Source: Brevibacillus porteri
GTDB lineage: Bacteria > Bacillota > Bacilli > Brevibacillales > Brevibacillaceae
Length of the DNA: 64,000 bases
NCBI RefSeq assembly: GCF_003013475.1
Contig: NZ_PXZO01000017.1
Coordinates: 62,001 to 126,000 of the forward strand
Reading direction: 5' to 3'
The notes below the pieces were generated by a model. The model was not told where the DNA came from, searched no databases, and saw nothing but the letters and a program-made list of their open reading frames with translations. Position numbers and translations under genes: made by a program. Below are positions 34,342-43,373 of this stretch, piece after piece (position 1 is the stretch's first letter; the number at the start of each line of letters is the position of its first letter).

Positions 34342-34602
34342 TCAATCTCCCCCGCCGCCGCCTCCGCTATCTCCGCCACCACCACTGTCTCCACCACTTC
34401 CGCTATCGCTGTCATAGCTATCCCAACGATCGCCTGAGTCGTGATTTCGATGATGGTGATTGTGATTGCTGTCGACATAGAAGGCTCCGCCCCCACTGTC
34501 TGAAGAGGAATGAGAGCGCCCACTTCCGCCTTTTGCAGCTTTGGACGCCAAGACAAATACTACGATCAAAAACATGATGACGATGACAATGAAGAACTCC
34601 AT
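34342..34602 (-). CDS. Small membrane protein with Gly/Ser/Asp/His-rich tail
   Basis: An 86-residue protein. One N-terminal helix (EFFIVIVIMFLIVVFVLA) is followed by a low-complexity hydrophilic tail with a histidine cluster (SNHNHHHRNHDSGDRW) and ending GGGDSGGGGDSGGGGGGD. AGGAAGGGCGGGG precedes ATG 34602. The tail could bind metal or be disordered. The opposite-strand frame here is arginine-rich noise. The family of short N-anchored Gly-rich proteins in Bacillales has no assigned function that I know. Confidence 0.65.
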   Translation of the reverse strand: MEFFIVIVIMFLIVVFVLASKAAKGGSGRSHSSSDSGGGAFYVDSNHNHHHRNHDSGDRWDSYDSDSGSGGDSGGGGDSGGGGGGD

Positions 34603-34700
34603 GATTTGTCCCCGCCCTTCCTCTTTTTTGAAGTTGTTTACCTATTTAGTATAACATAGTACGGCTGGAACAGGCTGGGGGCGTGGAGGATGATTCCTTT

Positions 34701-34925
34701 TCATCCGGCAAAATGACCAGACACAGGTGCGATCGCAAAAATGTTATCCAACACAAACACGCGAAACGCCTTCCTCCTATAACAGTATGCTTTCAAGCTC
34801 CCGTTGCTCTCATCAATATGCACAATACGGATCGTACGCCTGCTAGCCTCTCCATTCTTCTTCAAATAGATGATCTCCACTGCTTGCTGCCGGGCCGCGT
34901 ACCTTCTCAACTCCAAAATCATCAT
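34701..34925 (-). CDS. Short WYL-like domain protein
   Basis: A 74-residue protein, MMILELRRYAARQQAVEI..., whose segment VEIIYLKKNGEASRRTIRIV followed by LKAYCYRRKAFRVFVLDNI resembles the strands of a single WYL domain. It lacks the helix-turn-helix that WYL regulators carry. Ligand-binding WYL folds often sense nucleic acid or nucleotides. The ribosome binding site is weak (GTGGTGG). Alone between the Gly-rich gene and the MFS transporter. Confidence 0.6.
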   Translation of the reverse strand: MMILELRRYAARQQAVEIIYLKKNGEASRRTIRIVHIDESNGSLKAYCYRRKAFRVFVLDNIFAIAPVSGHFAG

Positions 34926-35027
34926 GCTGCCACCACCACAAAATGTGTCTTCTAGTTGTTGAGATCATCATACCAAAAGAGAACATTCGTTCGCAAGTTT
35001 GTTTTCAACACTCAACTATTCCCTCAA

Positions 35028-35066
35028 CAAAAAAGGCATGCGCCCTCAAAATGGACACATGCCTTA
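35028..35066 (-). terminator. Terminator of the MFS gene at 35080
   Basis: On the reverse strand AGGCATGTG...CGCATGCCTTTTTT. Confidence 0.8.
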
Positions 35067-35079
35067 TGCTTGTTACAAC

Positions 35080-36321
35080 TCAGCGCCTTCTAAGCGCACG
35101 TCCGAACACAATCAGAATCGGTGCCAACAAGATGGCCGCCGCAACCAGCGAAGCGCGAATCGAAAACCGGGTCCCGATCCATCCGACAGCCGGACCACCT
35201 GCCGTTTGTCCCAAGGCATTGGACTGACCCATCATCGACAAAACCGTCGCTCGCACACTGCTCTCAATGTTCAGATTCAGCCACGTATCATACAGCGGAC
35301 TGCTTAATGATTGGATCACACCGATCAACAGCAATGCTACTAACGCCCAGCTAAAGCTAGGGGAAAAAGCAAAAGCAATCATCGCTGCAATTTTGAGACC
35401 CGTCAACGTGAACATGCCCACAAGGACAACCCGCTCCTTGTTCACATCCAGCCTTTTTTCCACAACGCCTACGACGATGAGGCCGAGTAAGCTTGCGAGT
35501 GCGGCAATGATCCCGAACCACATTGGCATCGAAATAGCAGCCAGCTCTGGAAAGCCAATTTCTGCGATCAAATGCGCTTCCCACAAACGGTCATACCCTT
35601 CAGAAGCTGCACCCGTAAATAGCGTCACGAACAAGATCAACATCAGAATCGGCTGGCTGCGAATCACTTTGGCACCCGAAGTCCACGTCTGAATCATTTC
35701 CTTCACGTGGGAAGCACCTCGCTCACGCTCACGAGGAATAAAACCGGTCTCCTTCATGAACAGAATCAGAAAGACACCAAGCCCCAGATACATGAGGCCA
35801 CCTATGAGGTAAGGCAAGTTGGGAGCGATTGTTGCCAATGCCACACTCAGTGCAATCCCGAGCAGATTCCCAAACAAAGAGTAGCGCTTGGCCTTCATGA
35901 AAATCGTACCGATCTTCTCTTCTCCGACCTCATCCACAATCCATGCAGTATCCGCTCCACTGATAAACGTATACCCGAGACCACTGACGACTTGCGAAAA
36001 CAGCATCAAGCCGAAGACAGAAATAAACGGTACCCAAGCATCAAGCGTGGGAACGATCCCCTGCATCGCAAATCCGATTCCCAGCAAAAACATCCCGATA
36101 ATGACGGAGCGACGGCGACTGTACGTATCCGCAACGACTCCTGTTATCCCTTCAAACACCAACACGGATAACTCCAATACCGTCCCGATCAAAAGCAATT
36201 CAAACGGGTTAAAACCCAGTGTCACGATGTAGTAAAGCGCATAGGTCGTGAACATGGTCGTATTGGCCAGGGAAGTCAAAAAGCTTTTGACCGTATATAC
36301 TTTTGTCGCATTCATAGACAT
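35080..36321 (-). CDS. MFS transporter with attenuator-like leader
   Basis: A 413-residue major facilitator with twelve predicted helices. The loop 2-3 motif appears as EGITGVVADTYSRRRSVIIG, an efflux-type MFS signature; the central loop (RERERGASHVKEMIQTW) is charged. ATG 36321 lies 11 bp from AGGTGG (36333-36338). The 5' leader holds a 20-codon leader peptide and a long inverted repeat, the layout of drug-inducible resistance genes. An antibiotic or toxic compound is therefore a likely substrate (inference). Confidence 0.85.
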   Translation of the reverse strand: MSMNATKVYTVKSFLTSLANTTMFTTYALYYIVTLGFNPFELLLIGTVLELSVLVFEGITGVVADTYSRRRSVIIGMFLLGIGFAMQGIVPTLDAWVPFISVFGLMLFSQVVSGLGYTFISGADTAWIVDEVGEEKIGTIFMKAKRYSLFGNLLGIALSVALATIAPNLPYLIGGLMYLGLGVFLILFMKETGFIPRERERGASHVKEMIQTWTSGAKVIRSQPILMLILFVTLFTGAASEGYDRLWEAHLIAEIGFPELAAISMPMWFGIIAALASLLGLIVVGVVEKRLDVNKERVVLVGMFTLTGLKIAAMIAFAFSPSFSWALVALLLIGVIQSLSSPLYDTWLNLNIESSVRATVLSMMGQSNALGQTAGGPAVGWIGTRFSIRASLVAAAILLAPILIVFGRALRRR

Positions 36322-36345
36322 GGAAGCAGTATCCACCTTTTTTTA

Positions 36346-36428
36346 GGCAGATGACGCGTTCCGTTTTCACATACTGATTGTTACTCTACAATCCTCTACT
36401 GTGCAAAATGCGTACGCGTCAAGCTGCC
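36346..36428 (-). promoter_or_regulatory. Inverted repeat in the MFS leader
   Basis: Reverse-strand GGCAG-CT-TGACGCGT (36428-36414) is complementary to ACGCGTCA-T-CTGCC (36359-36346), a 13-bp stem with a bulge. One arm contains the stop codon of the leader peptide. The other arm ends only 8 bp before the ribosome binding site of the MFS gene. A small GATTGT/ACAATC stem lies in the loop. Confidence 0.6.
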
Positions 36429-36481
36429 GTTCCTATTTTTCCTTCTGTGTACTTGCTTGCTCTGAATAGTGTTTTTAACAT
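36419..36481 (-). CDS. 20-residue leader peptide upstream of the MFS gene
   Basis: Reading MLKTLFRASKYTEGKIGTAA and stopping with TGA. A perfect GGAGGTG (36490-36496) lies eight bases before the ATG, a stronger site than that of the MFS gene itself. Too short to be a normal protein. The stop codon lies in one arm of the downstream stem, so a ribosome halted on it would alter the leader structure. That matches translational or transcriptional attenuation as in erm, cat and tet(L)-type genes. Confidence 0.6.
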   Translation of the reverse strand: MLKTLFRASKYTEGKIGTAA

Positions 36482-36512
36482 GTGATATGCACCTCCGAAA
36501 GTAATTACAGCT

Positions 36513-36542
36513 ATTATAGAATGATTTTAATTGTCATACAAT
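36513..36542 (-). promoter_or_regulatory. Promoter and operator-like palindrome of the MFS leader
   Basis: Reverse strand -10 TATAAT (36518-36513), 17-bp spacer and a weak -35 TTGTAT (36541-36536). The -35 lies in the inverted repeat ATTGT-CAT-ACAAT (36530-36542), a candidate repressor site. Confidence 0.5.
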
Positions 36543-36545
36543 GGA

Positions 36546-36584
36546 AAAAAGCTGTGCAGCATGATTGAACACACTGCACAGCTT
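36546..36584 (-). terminator. Terminator of ycnJ-ycnI
   Basis: On the reverse strand AAGCTGTGCAG...CTGCACAGCTTTTTT. It immediately precedes the MFS promoter. Confidence 0.85.
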
Positions 36585-36597
36585 GATTATGAAGCAC

Positions 36598-37221
36598 TTA
36601 CGCTTTTTTTCTAAACAGACCAACGATGGAAATCAGCAACGCCAAACCAGAAAGTACCAATGGCAAGGTATTGTTGCTGCCTGCACCAGCCGCTTCCCCG
36701 GCAGGAGCGGTTGCCGGCTTTTGTTCTTGTCCATGCTCATGCCCTGCTTCGCCTACACCAGCCTTAATGGTAGTGACAGACGCTGGCGTTTTGGAATCCT
36801 TGTCCCCTGTCCATTCCACAACCTCGCCATTTGCATAGGTCTGATAAGCCTTCCAAGCCAATTGGCCCTCTTCTTTCGGGTTTGCCCCTACAAACGTGAA
36901 CTCTTGGAACTCATGCGCCTTGATTCCGCCTTCTGTTGCTGTCCACACAAGCGCTGTGTTCACACCGTCTTTATCTTTTTCGAACTCGTAGGTCCAGCCC
37001 GGAATCGGTTGTACAGTATTTACCTTCACACCTGCCGGGAATTCCAGCTTCACTTTTGTCGTATTGACGTCTTTTTCTACTGGGACACGCACTGAGTATT
37101 TTTCATAGGAGCCTGTAGTAGTCTCTTTCGGATATACGTTCACATGTGCTTGTGCTGCTGTCGCCAATGTCAAAACTGCACCTGCTACCAGTACACTGCT
37201 CATCCATTTTGTCATTTTCAT
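36598..37221 (-). CDS. ycnI: YcnI-type copper-binding exported protein
   Basis: A 207-residue surface protein. The signal peptide ends in TAAQAHVNVYP, so the mature protein would start with His, the copper ligand described for YcnI proteins. The DUF1775 core includes PIPGWTYEF and ALVWTATEGGI with conserved Trp. A spacer with GHEHGQEQ and Ala/Pro-rich sequence leads to a C-terminal helix (LPLVLSGLALLISIVGLF) ending in KKA, which anchors the protein in the membrane. It is 15 bp downstream of ycnJ, with which it acts in copper uptake. Confidence 0.9.
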   Translation of the reverse strand: MKMTKWMSSVLVAGAVLTLATAAQAHVNVYPKETTTGSYEKYSVRVPVEKDVNTTKVKLEFPAGVKVNTVQPIPGWTYEFEKDKDGVNTALVWTATEGGIKAHEFQEFTFVGANPKEEGQLAWKAYQTYANGEVVEWTGDKDSKTPASVTTIKAGVGEAGHEHGQEQKPATAPAGEAAGAGSNNTLPLVLSGLALLISIVGLFRKKA

Positions 37222-37236
37222 CGTATGAAATCCTCC

Positions 37237-38523
37237 CTAGTTTGTATCATTTTGAATCACGGCCTGATTATTTGTCGTCGCAGTCGGGTAGTTGATCTGG
37301 CTCATCCAAAGTCCAGCCAGAACAGCGATAATCCCGAATATTATTTCCCAACGCAAGTAAGCGGGCTGCAAGGTATTTTTCGTCCGCCAACGTCTTGTTT
37401 GCCTAAAGGCTAGAAGAAGCATGAGGCAGACACTTGCTATTTTTCCATATAACAGATAGCTCCATGCCGTTGTACTCTGGAAAATACTCATGACATCCGT
37501 CTGCACGATGAGCATGACAACACCCGTCACGACGGCAAGCACCGCCGCCACAGCAACTGTCTGCAAAAAGAACCTCTTGAACGACTCCTGTCCTCTTTCC
37601 GCCACTTTGACTGTAAGGAGCAAGTAGACAAGTGCCCCCATCCACACGGCGACCGTCAAAACATGCAACAGTCTCAGCAAAATGGACAGCCAGACAGGAG
37701 CAATGCCCCATGCATGACCACCAAAAGCTTGTGCGCTGATCGCGAGAATCCAGATTCCCACATACCAGCCAGACACCATATTGGGGATCGCCATCAAGAG
37801 CAGTAATGCAAAGGACACCAGCAGCATGATCGCAAACGGAGACTGACTGATCAAGTTCCCGTCCATCTGCCACAGTGCTTGCGTAAGTGATACAGCGGTT
37901 AACGCTTCGTCATACAAGAACCACAAAAATATAAGTCCGATTATCGCCAAACTCCATCCGATTTGTCTGCCAATCCCGATGAGCTGGGTAAGCGAAGGCA
38001 AGCCATGACGCTGTGCTGCCCACGCTACCAGATACAAGCCGCCACCTACGAGAATAATCCCTTGCGCTAAATAGCGGTACATGATCAAGTAGCTTGAATC
38101 TGCTTTTTGCTCACTTGGCGGAACCACGACCGCACTTTTTTGTCCGATGGAAAACGTGAGCTTCTCTTCAATTGGATGTCCATCCTCGGAAACGACAGAC
38201 ACGATAACCGAATACGTCCCTTCAGCCAAATCGCTCGGCAGATTCGCATTTAACTGCGAGGCATCACCCGGCTGCAATGTCGGCCGCTCCACTTTTATTT
38301 CCTTGCCATTCCAGTCAAATAAACGCACGTTAACAAGATCAGGCTCCAATGTTTCGGTAAACAACGCAGATATTTTTCCTGGATTCGCCTTCAGTACCTC
38401 ACCATCTTGTGGGGAGCTGCCCATTAAGCCAGCATGGGCGTAAGCAGTTGTCATACCCGTTGTCAGTACAAGTAAGAAGGCGAGTAAAACCAAAACCGCA
38501 TAATGTCTGATGTTGTATGTCAC
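37237..38523 (-). CDS. ycnJ: Copper uptake protein YcnJ (CopC-CopD fusion)
   Basis: A 428-residue protein with a signal peptide ending TAYAHAGLMGSSP. The N-terminal CopC domain (~30-130: mature His then PQDGEVLKANPGKI, DGHPIEEKLTF) is followed by eight helices of the CopD type with HAWG and HVLTVAVWMGALVYLLL. In Bacillus YcnJ is a copper importer induced on copper limitation. GTG 38523 after AGGTGACAGG is the start. Forms an operon with ycnI; no repressor gene (ycnK) is adjacent here. Confidence 0.9.
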   Translation of the reverse strand: MTYNIRHYAVLVLLAFLLVLTTGMTTAYAHAGLMGSSPQDGEVLKANPGKISALFTETLEPDLVNVRLFDWNGKEIKVERPTLQPGDASQLNANLPSDLAEGTYSVIVSVVSEDGHPIEEKLTFSIGQKSAVVVPPSEQKADSSYLIMYRYLAQGIILVGGGLYLVAWAAQRHGLPSLTQLIGIGRQIGWSLAIIGLIFLWFLYDEALTAVSLTQALWQMDGNLISQSPFAIMLLVSFALLLLMAIPNMVSGWYVGIWILAISAQAFGGHAWGIAPVWLSILLRLLHVLTVAVWMGALVYLLLTVKVAERGQESFKRFFLQTVAVAAVLAVVTGVVMLIVQTDVMSIFQSTTAWSYLLYGKIASVCLMLLLAFRQTRRWRTKNTLQPAYLRWEIIFGIIAVLAGLWMSQINYPTATTNNQAVIQNDTN

Positions 38524-38621
38524 CCTGTCACCTGCTTCCTTATTTCGTCCTTAATCCTATCAAAATAGTACGAGAATCTATATGGCTCCATCGGGCTATC
38601 TGATGTGGCAAAGTGTTGAAA

Positions 38622-38670
38622 ACAAAAAAGGCATGAGCGGAAAATCTCTCCGTTCCATGCCTTTTCAAAC
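38622..38670 (-). terminator. Terminator of the hydrolase gene at 38675
   Basis: On the reverse strand AAAAGGCATGGAACGGAGAG...CGCTCATGCCTTTTTT. Confidence 0.85.
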
Positions 38671-38674
38671 GGTA

Positions 38675-39508
38675 TTAGGAAGATCTTACCATGCTTTGTG
38701 CGAGAAATTCCAGGACGAGTTTATTGAATACCTCTGGTTGATCCATCGGTGGGATATGGGCTGAGTCAGGCAGGATGACTTTTTGTGCGCCTGTAATCCG
38801 TTCAGTCAATACATCGGCGATCTGTAAAAAATCGGGATAATCCCGCGCTCCTGCAATAACGAGTGTCGGGGCTTTGATTTCTTCCAAACGCTCGATTGGT
38901 GAGGGGGATAACGTTTCCAATCCAACGCCAAACTCTGGCAGCGAAAAGGCGTGTCTGTTGATTTCTTTAAAGCGGTTACGTGCTTCCACAGTTTGCTCAT
39001 TTACCGGCTGACCAGGACCGTCAAACCACATTTGCGTCGTCATTTCCAACGCTTCCTCTGTCGTGCCACGCTGACATACTTGATTGAATCGTTCCACATC
39101 GTGCAACCTTTGTTCACTTCTTGGGTGACCAAACAGGCCGGATGCGACTAGAATCAAGCTACTCACCATCTGCGGATAAGCAAGGGCGAACTCCTGCGCG
39201 ACCATTCCCCCAAATGAAAGCCCAGCCACATGTGCTTTTTCGATACCAAGCCCTAACAGAACCGCTTTCACGTCGTCGTACAAGGTAAAAGGAACGTCAG
39301 TCGCCAGTGTTTTACCGAACCCGCGGATATCAAAGCGAACGACCTTATACGTCTGTGCAAAAGCTTGCAGCTGGGCATCCCATAGCCTTGTATCCAGATT
39401 GAAGCCGTGGATCAATAAGAGCGGTTCGCCCTCTCCGACTACTTCATAGTAAATACGTGCCCGATTGGCTTCGAGAAAGCCTGTTTGTATAGCCTGCTTG
39501 TTTTCCAT
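38675..39508 (-). CDS. Alpha/beta hydrolase
   Basis: A 277-residue alpha/beta-hydrolase. LLLIHGFNLDTRLWD gives the oxyanion region, AGLSFGGMVAQEFAL carries the nucleophile Ser, and PDSAHIPPMDQPEVF the catalytic His; the Asp probably lies in AGARDYPD. The closest general types are 3-oxoadipate enol-lactonase-like or non-haem peroxidase-like hydrolases. No pathway genes are nearby, so the substrate is unknown. Monocistronic with its own terminator. Confidence 0.87.
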   Translation of the reverse strand: MENKQAIQTGFLEANRARIYYEVVGEGEPLLLIHGFNLDTRLWDAQLQAFAQTYKVVRFDIRGFGKTLATDVPFTLYDDVKAVLLGLGIEKAHVAGLSFGGMVAQEFALAYPQMVSSLILVASGLFGHPRSEQRLHDVERFNQVCQRGTTEEALEMTTQMWFDGPGQPVNEQTVEARNRFKEINRHAFSLPEFGVGLETLSPSPIERLEEIKAPTLVIAGARDYPDFLQIADVLTERITGAQKVILPDSAHIPPMDQPEVFNKLVLEFLAQSMVRSS

Positions 39509-39573
39509 TTTTTCTCACCTCTCCCTCACTATCTCATCCCGGATTGTTGCGTGTCTATTTATTTTTGTTTCGA

Positions 39574-40677
39574 TTACCCAATGACGCCTGTACGTAAAAT
39601 CTTGATCTCGACATCCACTTCATATTTCGCCCTTTTCATGATTTCACGGACTTCCTCTTGACTCAATTTCTTTTTCCCGCTCTTTTGAATGGCTATATTG
39701 TAGATTTCCCCAAATCCTACCGGGTCTACATCGTGTTTTCTTAACTTTTCCAGTAGATGTTCCGTCTCTTTTTTCACCGCCAGTTCGATTGCTTTTTGTA
39801 CCTTTTTCAACTGCTCAGGCTTTGATAAATCAATTTTTTCAGCCATTTCCTGAATCTGCGCTGTCATCTTTACTTTCACAGAAAACCTGGGTTTCTCCAA
39901 ATCCAGCACTTTTATTTGCTTTTTGCTTGAGATATGTTCAATGACAGTAAAAAGACGCTTTTTATCGAGGGAAATGTTTATTTCCAATTCTCCCTTATTG
40001 TAGCGTTCACGTAATATCTTGAGGAAAAATCCTTCCCTTGTTGTAATCTCTGCCACCAATCGATCATCTCGAAACAGAGCAATTTTATTAATATGCAACT
40101 CATTCTTTACTCTTTCGATGTAAGGCATCACAGCATCTTTCCCGACTGCATAATAATCTTTCATGAACTCATGAAGTTTCGAAGAGATCATATTCTCTCC
40201 TTCGACATTCTGTCGTATGGCTTGATAGAGGTAAATTCCAATGTTGCTATTCTCGGGATAGCGATGTGTCAAAATATCATAAGCTCGTCCTTTGGCTACA
40301 GTTAAATAAACATTACTTCCAATGGAGGCATCACGCGTTAAGTTTTCCACAAGAGACAGGATCCCTTTACGCGCTAGCTCATCGTGATAGACCACGACGC
40401 GAATTTGACCGCCTACAATTTTTTTGGAAGACTCCCTGTTCTGTGCAACGGTAAGTCCTTTGCTTGTATGCGCTGTGCCAGAAATCACAGTGACCAACTC
40501 ACGTGCCTCCGGGTCAATTTGATAAAATACCGTAGTACCTAACAACTTTCCGTCTTTACTAAGATCGTACCCCACTGCAACCGCCAGTCCCAATTTTTCT
40601 AATACGTGCTGCTCCCCACAGCCGTTCAATAACACGACCACTAATAAGTAGTGAATAAGCAACCGGAACCTTCTCAT
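39574..40677 (-). CDS. Spore germination receptor C subunit, lipoprotein (second operon)
   Basis: A 367-residue Ger(x)C lipoprotein. The signal LLVVVLLNGCGEQ has lipobox LNGC. LGLAVAVGYDLSKDG and a C-terminal acidic/basic repeat region with LRKHDVDPVGFGEIYNI are typical. It lacks the WDQ start of the first operon's C subunit. It overlaps the B gene by four bases and is the last gene of an A-B-C operon; no terminator is visible after it. Confidence 0.9.
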   Translation of the reverse strand: MRRFRLLIHYLLVVVLLNGCGEQHVLEKLGLAVAVGYDLSKDGKLLGTTVFYQIDPEARELVTVISGTAHTSKGLTVAQNRESSKKIVGGQIRVVVYHDELARKGILSLVENLTRDASIGSNVYLTVAKGRAYDILTHRYPENSNIGIYLYQAIRQNVEGENMISSKLHEFMKDYYAVGKDAVMPYIERVKNELHINKIALFRDDRLVAEITTREGFFLKILRERYNKGELEINISLDKKRLFTVIEHISSKKQIKVLDLEKPRFSVKVKMTAQIQEMAEKIDLSKPEQLKKVQKAIELAVKKETEHLLEKLRKHDVDPVGFGEIYNIAIQKSGKKKLSQEEVREIMKRAKYEVDVEIKILRTGVIG

Positions 40678-41777
40678 GTCCGGACCGCTCCCTTCCGAAA
40701 CAGCCGAATCACTACATAAAGCACGATGGGATAAATAAAAATGATATAGAAGCCTACTCCACCGAAAATATCCGTGATGAGATTAATCGACTGGCGTGTT
40801 TCCAAAAAGTTGCTAGCAAAAAACATGACACCAACAATCCCGAAAAGTGCCATTCTTTCCTTGACCCCACTAATATGGTGAACCCCCCGCATGGCTATCC
40901 ACAAGTCCATCAGCAAATTATCCAGCATGACGAGCATCCACAGTGAAATGGACACAAACTCAAAACGCTCCAAAAACGGAAACTCTACAATTTTCATCAT
41001 CATGAACGTTGCCCAGATAAGATGCTGAAGCTGTTCCCCTTGAAAGTACAAGAGTGTAACCAACATGACGACAACATACAAGCAGGTGGTCATAAACAAC
41101 CCACCATGTACATACCGTGGTAGTATTTTCTTTTCCTTCACAAACGGATAGATGAACAAAATAATCTCAAATCCGATAGTGGAAAAAGACATCTTCCTCG
41201 CCCCGTCCATCAACTGTCCAATGTCGTGATGAAATACTGGCTGCAATAAATGAAAATCGGCGTATTGCATGGGGTAAACCATGAGAAGTAGCTGCCAAAG
41301 CGTCAATCCAACAGAAAAAAAGCTAATTCCAGCCAACACCCGAATGCCACCCGTCACTCCATAAATGGTCAGGCAAAGCAAGGAGGCATTTAATATCCAA
41401 GAAGGCACTTCTGGAAACATCCATGACTGAATGATCTCGATGTACCCTCTCAAGATCGTCAAGGCAGAACCCATGATATATACGATAAAGATGAAATTGA
41501 GTACGCGAGCTGGCCATTTTCCAAACACCCTTTGATGAATGTCGTACAAATCCATGTCTTTGAATTTCGCTAGGATTTTTAGCATGAACCAAGCTGCTAT
41601 ATGGGTCATAATGCCTGCTATTATGACCGCAATCCAAGCGTCTTGTTGCACCCTGTCATAAATAAACCGTTGTACGCCCGCTATGCCGATTCCAACCTGA
41701 TTGCCATGAACCATGAATAGCGCAAGCGATACGCTGATAGCCATATGGCTATTCCGACGAAAAGTGGACAGTGACAT
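40674..41777 (-). CDS. Spore germination receptor B subunit (second operon)
   Basis: A 367-residue GerB-family membrane protein with about ten helices, an APC-superfamily fold. VGIGIAGVQRFIYDRVQQDAW near the N-terminus and FSTIGFEIILFIYPFVKEKK match the family. It shares low identity with the other B subunit in this window, so the two receptors probably recognise different germinants. It starts 18 bp downstream of the A gene. Confidence 0.9.
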   Translation of the reverse strand: MSLSTFRRNSHMAISVSLALFMVHGNQVGIGIAGVQRFIYDRVQQDAWIAVIIAGIMTHIAAWFMLKILAKFKDMDLYDIHQRVFGKWPARVLNFIFIVYIMGSALTILRGYIEIIQSWMFPEVPSWILNASLLCLTIYGVTGGIRVLAGISFFSVGLTLWQLLLMVYPMQYADFHLLQPVFHHDIGQLMDGARKMSFSTIGFEIILFIYPFVKEKKILPRYVHGGLFMTTCLYVVVMLVTLLYFQGEQLQHLIWATFMMMKIVEFPFLERFEFVSISLWMLVMLDNLLMDLWIAMRGVHHISGVKERMALFGIVGVMFFASNFLETRQSINLITDIFGGVGFYIIFIYPIVLYVVIRLFRKGAVRT

Positions 41778-41794
41778 TCACATTCAACACCTAA

Positions 41795-43270
41795 CTACTG
41801 AACTGGTCTTTTTTTCCCTGCTTCATCAGGCACACGGGTATCGTCAGGAGAACGTGTCATAACCGGACGCTTGCCGAGAGAGTCAAAAGGAAACCGGATC
41901 AGACTGTTTTTAAAATCCTGCAAGCGAAAAGGAAAGAAGGGTAGAAAAAACGGACGTCCCAGACTTGATTGACGTAGGATGTGTATCAATAGAAAAGACG
42001 CGCCAAGCATAATACCAAAACCTCCCCAAATTCCAGCTAACAGGATAATCGGAAAGCGGAGGATGCGTACTGCCGTACTCATCATGTAGGAAGGAAAAGT
42101 AAACGAAGCTAATGCACTGAGTGCCACAATCATGATCAAGATGTTACTGGTAAAACCCGCTGCAACGGCCGCCTGTCCAATTACGATACCGCCGACGATC
42201 CCTATCGTTTGCCCAACTTTGAAAGGAAGTCTTGCTCCAGCCTCCCGTAAGAATTCAATAATCATCTCAAGCAGCAAAGCTTCAAACAACGGGGGAAAGG
42301 GCACCTTGGAACGAGACTTTACTAGCGATACAAGGAGAGCAGATGGAATCATTTCATAGTGAAACGTAAGTGCAGCCACATAAGTAGCTGTAAAAAACAA
42401 AGAGACAAAAAGGGCCGAGAAACGTAACAATCGAATGAAGGAAGCCATTTGCCACCGGACATAGAGATCTTCATTGGACTTGAAAAAGTCAACGAAGGAA
42501 CTGGGACCGACGATAGCAAACGGGCTCCCCTCCACAAACACAACAACCTTTCCTTCCAACAGGGCTTCACTTACATGATCAGGTCGTTCTGTTAGGATTA
42601 GCTGCGGAAAAATAGAGAACGTATTGTCATCAATTAATTGAACCAGTTTTCCGCTGTCAATCACGCCGTCTACATCTAGCTCGCTTATACGCTGAATGAC
42701 GGTTTGCACATTTTCAGGAGCAGCCAGTTCCTCCATGTAACATACTTCCACATTCGTCATGCTGCGTTTCCCAATCGTAATGGATACGTTGGTAAGCAAA
42801 TCAGTCGACAGATATCCCTGTAGAATCCCTAAATTGGTTTCTAAGGCTTCCGTAAAAGAAACCTGGGGACCGAAAATTTGGGTTTCAACCTGAGCCTCTC
42901 TCAAAGAACGACTCGGTATTCTTGCTACGTAGAGAAGAATCCCGCACGCCGTTCCTTCTATTTGAAGGTAAATCCATCCCCTCACGAGATAGTCGCTGAT
43001 TTGTATGTAATCCATGGTTTGGGTCACATGAGCAACAGGAACATTCCCCAAAATCGTATCAGGAACGATCTTCTCGTCAGGTAATCTTTCGAAATAGGGA
43101 AGCAACACCTGCTGGAGAATGACCGTATCCACTAGATAGGGGAGGTAGGCTAGCAACAAGCTATTGGTTCCACAAGAAAGGTTACGAAACACCAATCGCG
43201 GATTTCGCATGTGATCCCATAATCTTTCTCGCGTCTCGCTAACGGATTCAGTAATCAAGTTAGTTGTCAT
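41795..43270 (-). CDS. Spore germination receptor A subunit (second operon)
   Basis: A 491-residue GerA-family protein. The soluble N-terminal half includes SFTEALETNLGILQGYL and LTERPDHVSEALLEGKVVVF-VEGSPFA. The C-terminal half has about five helices and LLLEMIIEFLREAGARLP, VGQTIGIVGGIVIGQAAV. It is first gene of the A-B-C operon; no fourth small gene is seen. CATATATT lies ~25 bp upstream of the start as a possible sporulation -10 element, but this is weak. Confidence 0.92.
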   Translation of the reverse strand: MTTNLITESVSETRERLWDHMRNPRLVFRNLSCGTNSLLLAYLPYLVDTVILQQVLLPYFERLPDEKIVPDTILGNVPVAHVTQTMDYIQISDYLVRGWIYLQIEGTACGILLYVARIPSRSLREAQVETQIFGPQVSFTEALETNLGILQGYLSTDLLTNVSITIGKRSMTNVEVCYMEELAAPENVQTVIQRISELDVDGVIDSGKLVQLIDDNTFSIFPQLILTERPDHVSEALLEGKVVVFVEGSPFAIVGPSSFVDFFKSNEDLYVRWQMASFIRLLRFSALFVSLFFTATYVAALTFHYEMIPSALLVSLVKSRSKVPFPPLFEALLLEMIIEFLREAGARLPFKVGQTIGIVGGIVIGQAAVAAGFTSNILIMIVALSALASFTFPSYMMSTAVRILRFPIILLAGIWGGFGIMLGASFLLIHILRQSSLGRPFFLPFFPFRLQDFKNSLIRFPFDSLGKRPVMTRSPDDTRVPDEAGKKRPVQ

Positions 43271-43373
43271 CTTATGTGTACCCCAATATATGGTGTCCCC
43301 TTATTATTTTTCCAATGCCCTCGCTCTATTCCCCTTTCATGCTAAAGAATAAGCTCCCAGACAAAATGAACAC

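Noticed and set aside
34242..34577. Forward open frame opposite the Gly-rich gene
   Set aside because: Arg/His-rich translation is what the reverse strand of Gly/Ser/Asp codons gives; no ribosome binding site.
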